From: an uncultured Prevotellaceae bacterium
Lineage (GTDB): Bacteria > Bacteroidota > Bacteroidia > Bacteroidales > Bacteroidaceae
NCBI GenBank assembly: GCA_900318885.1
Contig: ONMN01000003.1
Coordinates: 112,094 to 176,093 of the forward strand
Length of the DNA: 64,000 nucleotides
Reading direction: 5' to 3'
The notes under the pieces were generated by a model. That model was not told the DNA's origin and did not search any database. It saw nothing but the letters and a program-made list of their open reading frames with translations. Of the stretch, positions 52,557 through 61,677 are shown piece by piece; the stretch's first letter is position 1; every line of letters begins with the position of its first letter. The position numbers and the translations under genes were made by a program.

Positions 52557-53072
52557 ATGAAAAGATTACTATTGATAGCCGGTTTGGTGTTTGCAGCGAC
52601 CCTGTCCCTGCAAGCCCAGAAATTCGCCCTCGTCGACATGGAATATATCTTTAAGAACATCCCTGCCTACGAGCGCGCCAACGAACAGCTCAACCAAGTA
52701 TCGAAGAAGTGGCAGGCTGAGGTCGAAGCTCTGCAGGTCGAAGCACAGACACTGTATAAAAACTATCAGAACGAGGTCGTATTCCTCTCACAAGAGCAGA
52801 AGAAAGCCCGTCAGGATGCCATCGTAGCCAAAGAGCAGGAAGCCGCAGAGCTGAAGAAGAAGTACTTCGGTCCCCAAGGCGAACTCTTCAAGAAGCGTAC
52901 GGCACTCATGACGCCCATCCAGGAGGAAATCTACAACACTATCAAGGATATTGCCGACCTGCGCGGCTATCAGCTCATCCTCGATCGCGCCAGCGACCAG
53001 GGCATCATCTACGGTTCACCAAAGATTGACATCTCCAACGAGGTGCTTTCAAAATTAGGTTATTCTAATTAA
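52557..53072 (+). CDS. OmpH/Skp-like periplasmic chaperone 1
   Basis: 171 aa with signal MKRLLLIAGLVFAATLSLQAQ. The Skp layout is FALVDMEYIFKNIPAYERA (the conserved first strand and helix), a long charged coiled coil (residues 45-120) and the return strand YQLILDRASDQGIIYG. Skp trimers hold unfolded outer-membrane proteins on the way to BamA. It is 77 nt downstream of bamA, with an 8-bp array in the spacer. Confidence 0.9.
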   Translation: MKRLLLIAGLVFAATLSLQAQKFALVDMEYIFKNIPAYERANEQLNQVSKKWQAEVEALQVEAQTLYKNYQNEVVFLSQEQKKARQDAIVAKEQEAAELKKKYFGPQGELFKKRTALMTPIQEEIYNTIKDIADLRGYQLILDRASDQGIIYGSPKIDISNEVLSKLGYSN

Positions 53073-53075
53073 TTC

Positions 53076-53139
53076 CGAAATCCCGAAATTCCGGAATCCC
53101 GAAATAACGAAATAACGAAATAACGAAATAACGAAAATA
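53076..53139 (+). repeat. 8-bp CGAAATAA tandem array before the second ompH gene
   Basis: Eight consecutive 8-bp units from 53076, four of them identical (CGAAATAA), begin 4 nt after the stop of the first Skp-like gene and end 27 nt before the next ATG. The motif is the same as in the preceding spacer. Confidence 0.8.
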
Positions 53140-53165
53140 ATAAAAACAAAAAAAACAAGACAACA

Positions 53166-53669
53166 ATGAAAAAGTTTATCATCTGCGCTATTTGCGCAAT
53201 CTGCGGTTTCACCACCGCCAACGCACAGAAGTTCGGTCACGTCAACGCACAGGAAGTCATTCAGGCTATGCCCGAGTTCACCAAGGCTCGTGCCGACATC
53301 GAGGCCCTCACCAAGCAGTATGAGGCCGACCTGAAGTCAATGCAGGAGGAACTCCAGAAGAAGAGCGAGGCTTACGAGAAAGAGCAGGCTACCCTGCCCG
53401 CAAACATCAAGCAGCGCCGCGAGACAGAACTGCAGGAGATGTATCAGAAAATCCAGCAGAGCTATCAGGACAACCAGCAGGCTCTCGCCAAGGAGCAGTC
53501 TGAGAAGATGAATGCCATCACCTCTAAGGTCATCGAGGCCATCAAGGCTGTAGGCCAGGCTGGCGGTTACGTCTATATCATGGACATTGCCGGTGGTGTT
53601 CCTTACATCAGCACTACCCTCTCCACCGACGTCACTGCTGAAGTCAAGTCAAAGCTCGGTCTGAAGTAA
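53166..53669 (+). CDS. OmpH/Skp-like periplasmic chaperone 2
   Basis: 167 aa with signal MKKFIICAICAICGFTTANAQ. KFGHVNAQEVIQAMPEFTKA is followed by a coiled coil with LQKKSEAYEKEQATLPANIK and the closing YVYIMDIAGGVPYIST. It is a paralogue of the previous gene, more strongly expressed by codon use. Two or three adjacent Skp-like proteins after bamA are common in Bacteroidales. It is ended by a strong terminator. Confidence 0.9.
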   Translation: MKKFIICAICAICGFTTANAQKFGHVNAQEVIQAMPEFTKARADIEALTKQYEADLKSMQEELQKKSEAYEKEQATLPANIKQRRETELQEMYQKIQQSYQDNQQALAKEQSEKMNAITSKVIEAIKAVGQAGGYVYIMDIAGGVPYISTTLSTDVTAEVKSKLGLK

Positions 53670-53691
53670 TTTATCATCCCTTCATATTCTA

Positions 53692-53728
53692 AAAGCTCCC
53701 ACTCACACCGAGTAGGAGCTTTTTCTTT
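53692..53728 (+). terminator. Terminator of the envelope operon
   Basis: AAAAGCTCCcACTC pairs with GAGTaGGAGCTTTTT around a 5-nt loop, with a T-rich tail. Confidence 0.88.
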
Positions 53729-53864
53729 TTCATCCCTTCATCAGCCGCACCCGTCCCATTTTCCTAACCTTCAATCCATCAACCACTTGCCCGCGATTCC
53801 TTCAACCTTTCCACCAAGAGCAACACGGAAGGGGCGGTTTCTTTGCTGTTTTTTCGTCGTTTTG

Positions 53865-53895
53865 CTTGTTATTTCATTTTTTATTTGTATTTTTG
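53865..53895 (+). promoter_or_regulatory. Promoter of the secreted hydrolase gene
   Basis: CTTG at 53865-53868, 19 nt, then TATTTTTG at 53888-53895. The gene starts about 52 nt downstream. Confidence 0.55.
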
Positions 53896-53947
53896 CAAGC
53901 GAAAGCGACAAATATACGGACAATAAAAACAAAACTTTAAACACAAG

Positions 53948-55615
53948 ATGAAAAGAGTTATTACTATAGTAATGGGACTATTCGTGTTGCTCGTTGTCAG
54001 TGCACAGAACGTGGCGACAGACGATTTGCACAAGCCCGTGAATGTTGACGATGCCGTGGTGACGAGTGGCGTGTTGCGCACTCAGGTGCTACGCGACTCG
54101 CTCGTGACGAACCCCAAGACGGGACGGCTGGACACCGTGATGGTCATTGTTGACAACATAGACATTCCCGTCGATGAACTTGGAGGCAACCCCGAGGAAG
54201 CGATGGAGGCCGCCAAGGTCGCCCATCGTGCCAAAGTACAGCGTCGCGCCTTGGCCTCCGACCAAATGGAATATAGCGACTATTACTATGGTGTGGCTTA
54301 TTACCTCTACACCTTCAACTATCCTTCCATCGACAAGCATGGCAACAGGATTGTCCTCTCGTCGCTGGCGGCATTTCCCTATTTCACGGATTCGGAATGG
54401 GACAAAAACTATCGTTTCAACAACGTAATCATAGGTTGTCACTGCACCATCACCAGCAACAAGGAGTGTCCGAGCCTGTACTCGAAGAGCGGGTCCTTCC
54501 AATCTGATGTCAACATGATGCAATACTATGCGTCATGGGGTAAAGGACTTATCAAGAAGAGTAAAGAAGACCCGTCATATTACAATCTGCTCATCATGCC
54601 CGACTACGAGGGCTATGGCGCCACCAAGGACCGCCCGCACCCCTACCTCTATCAGGAACTTACCGCCCGTCAGGTGGTGGATGGCGTACGCTACGGCATG
54701 ACGCTGTTCAGAAAAGGCAGATTTACAAATAAGGATGATGGTAAATCGGCGACGCATGCGCAGTCAGCCGAACCTTTCCGCTATGGCAAGTACATACCTA
54801 TCGGCGCCTCGCAGGGCGGCTCTGTGGCAATGGCCGTTCACCGCTTCATTGAGCAAAACAACCTGACCAACGAGATGCCGCTTGCAGGCTCCATCTGCTG
54901 CGACGGTCCCTACGACCCTGTTGCCACGTTGAAGTATTTTATGAGAGCTGATACTAATGCTGGCCATAACGCTGGCGAATTGACCATGCCCGTTGCCATT
55001 GCGCTGATTATCAAGGGCATGCTCGACACCAACCCGCTGATGATGAAGTATAAAGCCACAGACTTCTTCACACAAACGTTCATTGACACGGGCATCCTCG
55101 ATATCATCGCCAACAAGCAATATGAAAATTTGGAGAAGACTACCGACGATGTGAAAGATTACCTGAAGAAACTGTATAAGCAAGACAAATACAAAAACCT
55201 CCTCACATCGGATGGCAGGTGTAATCTGCAATATGCCCTTACTCAACGTGGTTGGGATTACATGACTGCGCTGGCAAACAACACGACCCTACCCGACTAC
55301 GAGGAGATGCACGACCTGATTGCTGCCTTGGAGAGCAACAACCTGACGAAAAACTGGACACCTCAGAAACCTATATGTCTGTTCCACTCTACAAAAGACA
55401 CGGTGGTCCCCTACGATAATTTTGTCAGTGCCAGAGATGCCTTCAAGGGAAAGGTTACGCTCTATCTGGATAACAGTGACACCAAGGACCACGTAAAAGC
55501 ATGTGCAAACTTTATGTTTACCTTTTTTGGTGCCGCTCCCGACATCAAGTTCATACGCACCCTTTTGAACTATGGGGATGCCGATGACAGATATGCACCA
55601 TACAATCCACAATAA
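53948..55615 (+). CDS. Secreted alpha/beta hydrolase
   Basis: 555 aa with signal MKRVITIVMGLFVLLVVSAQ. A poorly recognised N-terminal region (25-110) is followed by an alpha/beta hydrolase fold. The nucleophile elbow is GASQGGSVAMAVH (Ser at about residue 282), preceded by LLIMPDYEGYGATKD. The acid is probably Asp in LFHSTKDTVVPYDNF, and the base His lies in KDHVKACANF. It resembles secretory-lipase or peptidase-like hydrolases; the substrate is unknown. The BspA-like gene follows after 2 nt, so the two are one operon and may act together at the surface. Confidence 0.75.
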   Translation: MKRVITIVMGLFVLLVVSAQNVATDDLHKPVNVDDAVVTSGVLRTQVLRDSLVTNPKTGRLDTVMVIVDNIDIPVDELGGNPEEAMEAAKVAHRAKVQRRALASDQMEYSDYYYGVAYYLYTFNYPSIDKHGNRIVLSSLAAFPYFTDSEWDKNYRFNNVIIGCHCTITSNKECPSLYSKSGSFQSDVNMMQYYASWGKGLIKKSKEDPSYYNLLIMPDYEGYGATKDRPHPYLYQELTARQVVDGVRYGMTLFRKGRFTNKDDGKSATHAQSAEPFRYGKYIPIGASQGGSVAMAVHRFIEQNNLTNEMPLAGSICCDGPYDPVATLKYFMRADTNAGHNAGELTMPVAIALIIKGMLDTNPLMMKYKATDFFTQTFIDTGILDIIANKQYENLEKTTDDVKDYLKKLYKQDKYKNLLTSDGRCNLQYALTQRGWDYMTALANNTTLPDYEEMHDLIAALESNNLTKNWTPQKPICLFHSTKDTVVPYDNFVSARDAFKGKVTLYLDNSDTKDHVKACANFMFTFFGAAPDIKFIRTLLNYGDADDRYAPYNPQ

Positions 55616-55617
55616 CG

Positions 55618-58600
55618 ATGACAACTATGAAACGATTAATATTAGCAATACAGATACTCCTCCTTGCCACATTGCAGGCAGTGGCTTACGAAGTCACAGT
55701 GGGAAATAAACGAAATAAACAGTTGACGATTCCCGTCAACCAGTCGGGGTCGACCTACACGATAGGCAACGGCTATCATGCCTGTATTCCTCATTATGAG
55801 GAGGGTGTGTTGACCATACCGAGAATGACAAGCACCGAGGGTGACCAGAACGTCATTGGCAGGTTTGCTTTCCGCTTCTGCACCGGCATCACGAAGATTG
55901 TCGTCGAAGAAGGTATCACCGCCATTGAGGATTTTGCATTCATTGGTTGTAGCGGTGTCACAAGCATCGAGTTGCCTGCATCGCTTACCAGCGTGGGGCG
56001 TGGCGCCTTCGTCGGCTTGCCTAATTTGAAGAATATCGTATGTAAGAGTACTACGGCCCCAACGTGGTCGCGCGCTGACGTGTTCTCCTACGAGGGCACG
56101 ACGGAAAGCATGGCTGAAGATGCCCAAAAGAGAATACTCTATGTGCCCGTAGGTGCTTCCAGCAACTATAATTCATATAAATATGATAACAAAGTGGGCT
56201 GGGCCGACGCCTTTAAGCGTATTTACGAAGTCAACAACGACCCGCAGGAGATTACATCGTTGCAGGATCTGGTGGCCTTCCGCAATGCAGTGAACGCAGG
56301 CGAAAATTATAAGAACAGTACTAACACGATGGTGACGCTGACCACAGACATCGACCTGTCAGGAGCGGATTGGACGCCTATCGGAACGGAGGAACATCCT
56401 TACAACGGCGTATTCAACGGTGGTGGCCACGTCATCAAGAATCTCAATGTCGATCATTCTTCATCTAATTATCAGGGATTGTTCGGCCTTGCCACCAATG
56501 CCACTATCTACAATATGCACTTGCTGAATCCTATAGTGGCAGGTGGCGACTATGTAGGCTCTGTAGTAGGATGTGTCAATAGTGACAGTCATATCACCGA
56601 CGTGCTGGTGACCAGCAATGCCTCAGGTGGTAATGATTATACCGTTAAGGCTACCAGTAGCAGTGGTGGCGGTATTGTAGGCTGTGCCCAGAGTGCAACC
56701 ATTGAGCGCTGCATGTTCCTTGGACAGGTGAAGTGTAAAGGTTGGACAGGTGGCATTGTCGGCAATGTCAATAACAATGTAACCATCACCGACTGCTCGG
56801 CTTCCAACTTCCTCCAGAATTTTGATGCAGTGGCGAATTCGTGTGTTGGTGGCATCGTTGGTGGTGCTGGCGCAGTCAATGTCAATCGCTGTTTTGCAAG
56901 AAATGTAATTAGTTATACTGGTGAAGCAACTCCATATAGAGGCTCCATAGTTGGAAAAACCGTCCAAAACGTGACAAGTTCCATTACAAACTGCGCTTAT
57001 TGGACGGGTATAAATGCAGACATAATAGGAACATATAATGCTGGATACGCCCCAACCCTATCAGGCAATGTAAAGTATTCAACAGAATCAGACATGAACC
57101 GGGACAAAACCAAGAGCGTACTGGGTAGGGACAACTGGTATTATTTCACCGAAAACTACGTAGACTATCCTGTGCCTGTCACGCTGAAAGACATGTATAT
57201 TAACAACTGTGTATATAAGACGGCTGACGATGGTATGGTCTATTGTCTGGCTGGTGACGCAAGCTATGAAATCGTGAAATATAAGGGCAATGCTGCGTCG
57301 GTTACCATTCCCGATACCTACAACGAGAAGCCTGTTACGGCCATTCTTCCAGAAGTCTTCAAGGACAATCAGACGATGACTTCCGTTACTATTGGCAGTA
57401 ACATCACTACCATCGGTGCCAGTGCCTTTGAGAACTGCGACGGTCTGACCAGCGTGAGTCTGCCTAATGCTGTGACATTTGTTGGAGAGGATGCCTTCGT
57501 CGATTGCGACGAACTTACCAGTTTCCATATCGGTACGGGCTTTAAGGATCATGACGGCAACTTCCTGGCCTACTGCCCTAAACTGACGACGATAACAGTG
57601 GCAGAAGGGAATACCAATTACAAAAGTGTGGATAACGTGCTGATACACAATGTTGGAAACTATGACAGCTATCTGATTGCCTGTGCTCCAGGCAAGACAG
57701 GCGACTATGAGATACCTATATCGGAGCTCACAAACAATGATGTTTGGATTATGGACAACTGTTTCGCATCTTGCGATGGACTGACCAGTATCACGTTCCC
57801 CAAAGGCAAGCGTTATAAATTAGACAAAGCCATATTTGACGATACCAGCAGCCTTCGTTATGTGGATATGAGGAACGTTGACAAGTTCATCGATAATGAT
57901 AAGAATGTTATCAATGTAAATGTGGACCGCAATGACCCCGACAATCCGTTCTACGGACTCGATGATAACACCATCGTCTATCTGCCTAATGGTAATACCG
58001 CTGCAGACGATGAGCATAACGTGTTTATCATGAACGACGGTAATACTGCCGCTACCGCTCATTACATTTTCCTGGAGGACGATTTTGACTTCAGTCCAAA
58101 GGTTCCTGTCACTGCTACCGGTGGCGTAAGATATGAACGTGACATCAACTATGTTGCGGAGACAGAAGAAGGCTATTCTGCTCAGGGTTTCACGACGTAT
58201 CTGCCCTACCCTGTAACGCTGAACAATGAGAATGTCAAGGTGTATGCGCCCTCAACGATTGAGAATAGCACCGTCACCTTCAGCGAGGTAACCACCAAGC
58301 AGTTGACTGCCTACACACCTTATTTCATCGTAGCGAAGGAAGACCTGGAGATAGACTTCAGTACCAGCACATCTACAGAGATTGCCGCCCCGCCAACTAC
58401 AGACCCGACAGCCATCGGTGGCTACATGTTCAAGGGTACTACAGTGGAGATTCCCAACGCTGAGCTCTACGATGCGCAGAAACCTACTTACCTGCTACAG
58501 AGCGACGGCAAGTGGCACAAGGTACCCAATGCCACTACTCCGAAAGCATACGTAGGCGCCTACCGTGCTTACTTTCAGGCTACAGATTCAAACAATGCTC

Positions 58601-58770
58601 CTGCCCTTAGCATGGTATTAGATGATGGTAATACGACTGACATCCAGCAGATCCGCACCATCGATGCCGACGGCACAGAGCGCTATTACGACATGAATGG
58701 TCGCCAGCTCAACGGCAAGCCTCAGAAGGGCATGTATATCCACCAAGGTAAAAAGTATATTAACAAATAG
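55618..58770 (+). CDS. BspA-like leucine-rich repeat surface protein with GLUG-type region
   Basis: 1,050 aa. The signal peptide is best read from the second ATG at 55627 (MKRLILAIQILLLATLQAVA). BspA-type LRR_5 repeats occur twice: residues 85-150 (ITAIEDFAFIGCSGVTSIEL) and 570-720 (ITTIGASAFENCDGLTSVSL). Between them, residues 200-470 hold GLUG-like repeats (GLFGLATNATIYNMHLLNP, GGIVGNVNNNVTITDCSA). The C-terminus ends RYYDMNGRQLNGKPQKGMY with a basic tail, a common terminal motif of Prevotella secreted proteins. It is probably surface-exposed and binds host or diet polymers, by inference. Confidence 0.85.
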   Translation: MTTMKRLILAIQILLLATLQAVAYEVTVGNKRNKQLTIPVNQSGSTYTIGNGYHACIPHYEEGVLTIPRMTSTEGDQNVIGRFAFRFCTGITKIVVEEGITAIEDFAFIGCSGVTSIELPASLTSVGRGAFVGLPNLKNIVCKSTTAPTWSRADVFSYEGTTESMAEDAQKRILYVPVGASSNYNSYKYDNKVGWADAFKRIYEVNNDPQEITSLQDLVAFRNAVNAGENYKNSTNTMVTLTTDIDLSGADWTPIGTEEHPYNGVFNGGGHVIKNLNVDHSSSNYQGLFGLATNATIYNMHLLNPIVAGGDYVGSVVGCVNSDSHITDVLVTSNASGGNDYTVKATSSSGGGIVGCAQSATIERCMFLGQVKCKGWTGGIVGNVNNNVTITDCSASNFLQNFDAVANSCVGGIVGGAGAVNVNRCFARNVISYTGEATPYRGSIVGKTVQNVTSSITNCAYWTGINADIIGTYNAGYAPTLSGNVKYSTESDMNRDKTKSVLGRDNWYYFTENYVDYPVPVTLKDMYINNCVYKTADDGMVYCLAGDASYEIVKYKGNAASVTIPDTYNEKPVTAILPEVFKDNQTMTSVTIGSNITTIGASAFENCDGLTSVSLPNAVTFVGEDAFVDCDELTSFHIGTGFKDHDGNFLAYCPKLTTITVAEGNTNYKSVDNVLIHNVGNYDSYLIACAPGKTGDYEIPISELTNNDVWIMDNCFASCDGLTSITFPKGKRYKLDKAIFDDTSSLRYVDMRNVDKFIDNDKNVINVNVDRNDPDNPFYGLDDNTIVYLPNGNTAADDEHNVFIMNDGNTAATAHYIFLEDDFDFSPKVPVTATGGVRYERDINYVAETEEGYSAQGFTTYLPYPVTLNNENVKVYAPSTIENSTVTFSEVTTKQLTAYTPYFIVAKEDLEIDFSTSTSTEIAAPPTTDPTAIGGYMFKGTTVEIPNAELYDAQKPTYLLQSDGKWHKVPNATTPKAYVGAYRAYFQATDSNNAPALSMVLDDGNTTDIQQIRTIDADGTERYYDMNGRQLNGKPQKGMYIHQGKKYINK

Positions 58771-58782
58771 GAGGACACCGCA

Positions 58783-58920
58783 ATGAAGAAAACATACGAA
58801 AAACCCGCCATGAGCGTGGTAATGCTAAAAGATAAGACCTATTTGCTAGTAGACAGCACTGTGCAAAGTAAGTTCATTGATGACGACTACAACGGCTGGG
58901 ATATTAACGGCGGTCAATAG
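58783..58920 (+). CDS. Small peptide (45 aa) downstream of the BspA-like gene
   Basis: The ATG at 58783 has GGAGG 10 nt upstream, a rare good Shine-Dalgarno here, and lies 12 nt after the BspA-like stop. The product begins MKKTYEKPAMSVVML and ends DDYNGWDINGGQ. The MKK-x-Y-x-KP-x-M start is a form I recall in many small unnamed Bacteroidales proteins. It has no signal peptide or membrane helix and an acidic, Gly/Asn-rich end. It could be a peptide precursor or a small partner of the surface protein; no modifying enzyme is nearby. Confidence 0.65.
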   Translation: MKKTYEKPAMSVVMLKDKTYLLVDSTVQSKFIDDDYNGWDINGGQ

Positions 58921-58925
58921 ATAAC

Positions 58926-59579
58926 TTACTTACGGCTGGAGGCCTTGCGGTCAGTGGATTTCTTTCTGGTCATGAGGAAGCCTCCGCCTACGCCCTTCAC
59001 CCGCTTAGCGACCTTGATGAGTGCGTTGTGGGTCTTGCTGTCAGACAAGGCACCGGCCTTCTGTAGCAGACCCATCACTCGTGATACCTCGACGACCATT
59101 TTCAGCGAGTCGCCCTCCAAATGGGTAGTCAGTTCGGCTATCTGGACATTGTCGATGCCCAGTATCAAATGGTCGCCGTGGACCATCCAGACGCCCTGCT
59201 GCTTCCTTCCGGCTGTCGAACGGCTGAAGGTACCGTTCTTGCGGAAGGTGATGCTGGTGTTTTCGGGTGTCACATTCGCTTTTTCCACATAGGCACTCAA
59301 GACTTTCTCGAGCTCGTCGTCAGCCAGCCAGCCGGCAGCTTTCGAGAGCAGCTTGTTGTTGAGCGGCATCACGACAGGCTCCACGTAGGTCCACGTGCCT
59401 ACCAACTTGGCAGCTTCGATGACTTTCTCTTCGAAGGCTCCCTTCACCGTATTGACAGCATCCTTTACATTATCGGAATGCAGTCCTGCCTTTACGCTGT
59501 CTGAGATTTCTCCGACTTCCTGTGCCCCTGCGGTCATTCCGCCCACCAGCGCCATCATGATCAACAACATTTTCTTCAT
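58926..59579 (-). CDS. DUF4923 family secreted protein
   Basis: 217 aa from the ATG at 59579 (signal MKKMLLIMMALVGGMTAGAQ); an upstream ATG at 59606 adds 9 unhelpful residues. LVGTWTYVEPVVMPLNNKLL and ITFRKNGTFSRSTAGRKQQG form a lipocalin-like start, and the C-terminus is basic (MTRKKSTDRKASSRK). It matches the Bacteroidetes DUF4923 proteins. It ends convergently 5 nt after the 45-aa peptide gene, with no terminator visible between. Function unknown. Confidence 0.8.
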   Translation of the reverse strand: MKKMLLIMMALVGGMTAGAQEVGEISDSVKAGLHSDNVKDAVNTVKGAFEEKVIEAAKLVGTWTYVEPVVMPLNNKLLSKAAGWLADDELEKVLSAYVEKANVTPENTSITFRKNGTFSRSTAGRKQQGVWMVHGDHLILGIDNVQIAELTTHLEGDSLKMVVEVSRVMGLLQKAGALSDSKTHNALIKVAKRVKGVGGGFLMTRKKSTDRKASSRK

Positions 59580-59691
59580 AGTTTCACCTATTTTATGATT
59601 CAACAATTTTACGTTCGTTTCAAGTTAACGCTGCGAAATTACGAAAAAAAATGGAAAACACAAAAGAATAATGCGTATTTCTTTCACATCG

Positions 59692-59723
59692 TTTGGTGGG
59701 CTCGTTTTTTATTTGTACTTTTG
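59692..59723 (+). promoter_or_regulatory. Promoter of the AGCS symporter gene
   Basis: TTTG at 59692-59695, 20 nt, then TACTTTTG at 59716-59723. The ATG at 59731 follows after 7 nt, so the transcript would be leaderless or nearly so. Confidence 0.65.
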
Positions 59724-59730
59724 CAGACGA

Positions 59731-61092
59731 ATGGAAGTGATTGATAGCTTTTTTGCGCAGGTGAGTCAATTCCTATGGGGATGGCCGATGATTGTGCTGC
59801 TGTTAGGGACGCATGTGTTTCTGACCTTCCGACTGCGCATACCCCAGCGTAAATTGCTGACGGCCATACGGTTGTCGGTGAAGAAAGACCCCGACGCAAA
59901 GGGCGACGTGAGCCAGTTTGGCGCGTTGGCAACAGCACTGGCGGCAACTATCGGCACAGGCAATATCGTGGGGGTGGCGACGGCGGTGACGCTGGGCGGA
60001 CCTGGTGCGGTATTGTGGTGCTGGCTGACGGGAATCTTCGGCATTGCGACGAAATATGCGGAGGGCTTGCTGGCGGTGAAATACCGCGTAAAGGCAAAGG
60101 ACGGCCACACGTATGGTGGTCCGATGTACGCTCTGGAGCGCGGCCTGAACATGAAGTGGCTGGGCGTGCTCTTTGCCACCTTCACCGTCTTGGCGTCGTT
60201 TGGCATCGGTTCTACGGTGCAGGCCAATTCGATGGCGCTGCTGGCTAACGAGACATGGGGCATTCCTGACAGTATCGTGGGTGCGGTGGCGTGCGCACTG
60301 ACGGCAACGGTCGTCATCGGCGGTGTGAAATCCATCGCTCGTGTGTGTGGGTTCCTGGTTCCCTTCATGGCCGTATTCTATGTCGTAGGTTGTATCATCA
60401 TCCTCATCATCAATAGCAGCTATGTCTGGCCGGCCGTAAAACTCATCGTGGCGTCGGCCTTCGAACCCGAAGCAGCCGGAGGCGGTTTCGTGGGGACGAC
60501 GGTGATGATGGCGATGCGCTATGGTATTGCCCGCGGACTCTTTTCCAATGAGAGCGGACTGGGTTCGGCACCTATCATTGCTGCTACTGCCAGGACGCGC
60601 AACCCTGTGCGCCAAGCGCTGGTGTCGAGCACTGGCACCTTCTGGGATACAGTGGTCATCTGCGCCATGACGGGACTGGTATTGGTATCGAGCGTCCTCG
60701 CCTACCCTGACATCAGCTATGACGACGGTGCAGCACTGACGAGGGTGGCCTTCACGAAGATTCCCTACATCGGCGGACCCCTGCTGAGCTTCGGCATCCT
60801 GACCTTCGCCTTCAGTACCATTCTGGGGTGGTGCTACTATGGCGCGAGTGCCATGAATTATCTACAGGGCAAGAAGACCCAATATACCTACCGCATCCTC
60901 TACATTGCCGCCGTCTATGTGGGCAGCGTCGTCAATCTCAACATCATCTGGAACGTTGCCGACACGATGAACGCGCTGATGGCCATTCCGAACCTCGTGG
61001 CCCTGCTGCTATTGAGCAAGGTGGCCGCTGACGAGACGAAGAAATACTTGTGGAGCAACCGTCTGGATGCGGAGATGGAAGAAACAGAATAG
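59731..61092 (+). CDS. Alanine/glycine:cation symporter (AGCS) family protein
   Basis: 453 aa from the ATG at 59731 (MEVIDSFFAQVSQFLWGWP); a longer frame from 59671 crosses the promoter. The AGCS signatures are present: QFGALATALAATIGTGNIVGVATAV, GPGAVLWCWLTGIFGIATKYAEG and FSNESGLGSAPIIAATA. About ten membrane helices. It takes up alanine or glycine with Na+ or H+. It is followed by a third OmpH-like gene and murI; alanine and glutamate racemisation both feed peptidoglycan, which may be chance. Confidence 0.9.
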   Translation: MEVIDSFFAQVSQFLWGWPMIVLLLGTHVFLTFRLRIPQRKLLTAIRLSVKKDPDAKGDVSQFGALATALAATIGTGNIVGVATAVTLGGPGAVLWCWLTGIFGIATKYAEGLLAVKYRVKAKDGHTYGGPMYALERGLNMKWLGVLFATFTVLASFGIGSTVQANSMALLANETWGIPDSIVGAVACALTATVVIGGVKSIARVCGFLVPFMAVFYVVGCIIILIINSSYVWPAVKLIVASAFEPEAAGGGFVGTTVMMAMRYGIARGLFSNESGLGSAPIIAATARTRNPVRQALVSSTGTFWDTVVICAMTGLVLVSSVLAYPDISYDDGAALTRVAFTKIPYIGGPLLSFGILTFAFSTILGWCYYGASAMNYLQGKKTQYTYRILYIAAVYVGSVVNLNIIWNVADTMNALMAIPNLVALLLLSKVAADETKKYLWSNRLDAEMEETE

Positions 61093-61125
61093 TAAACATT
61101 TAACAACAATAAAATAACGAAACGT

Positions 61126-61677
61126 ATGAAGAAAGTAATACTTATGGCTGTGATGGTCCTGATGGGGCTGAGCGGCTATGCGCAAACGGAGACTACGGGA
61201 CTGATTGCAACGCCACACTCTGACCATAAGTCAGAGAAGTTCGGATACCTGAGCATTGACTCGGTACTGCTGTCGATGCCGGAATACGCTGAGATGCAAC
61301 AGAATATGGCCACGATGCGCCAGCAGTATGAGGCAGAGATGAAACGCGTGGAGGACGACTTCAACAAGAAGTACGAGGAATTTCTGGATGGTCAGAAGAA
61401 TTTCCCCCAAACAATCTTGCAGAAGCGCCAGAGCGAGTTGCAGGAGATGCTGGACAAGAACATCGCGTTCAAGAAAGAGGGCCTGCAGATGTTGAAGGAC
61501 ACTGAAAAGACACAGAAGGACGTGATATTGATGATGATAGATATGGCGGTGAAGACCATCGGCATGCAGCGCGGATATGCCTTTATCCTGAATACCGACG
61601 CCAACGCCACTCCTTGGCTGAACCCTGCCTTGGGCGAGGACATTACACAGGCTGTAAAAGATATGCTGAACGAATGA
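61126..61677 (+). CDS. OmpH/Skp-like periplasmic protein 3
   Basis: 183 aa with signal MKKVILMAVMVLMGLSGYAQ. It has the Skp plan: FGYLSIDSVLLSMPEYAEMQ, a long coiled coil (residues 60-130), and the return strand GYAFILNTDANATPW. It is more diverged from the two copies after bamA and sits apart, overlapping murI in ATGA. The separate place suggests a different client or role. Confidence 0.85.
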   Translation: MKKVILMAVMVLMGLSGYAQTETTGLIATPHSDHKSEKFGYLSIDSVLLSMPEYAEMQQNMATMRQQYEAEMKRVEDDFNKKYEEFLDGQKNFPQTILQKRQSELQEMLDKNIAFKKEGLQMLKDTEKTQKDVILMMIDMAVKTIGMQRGYAFILNTDANATPWLNPALGEDITQAVKDMLNE

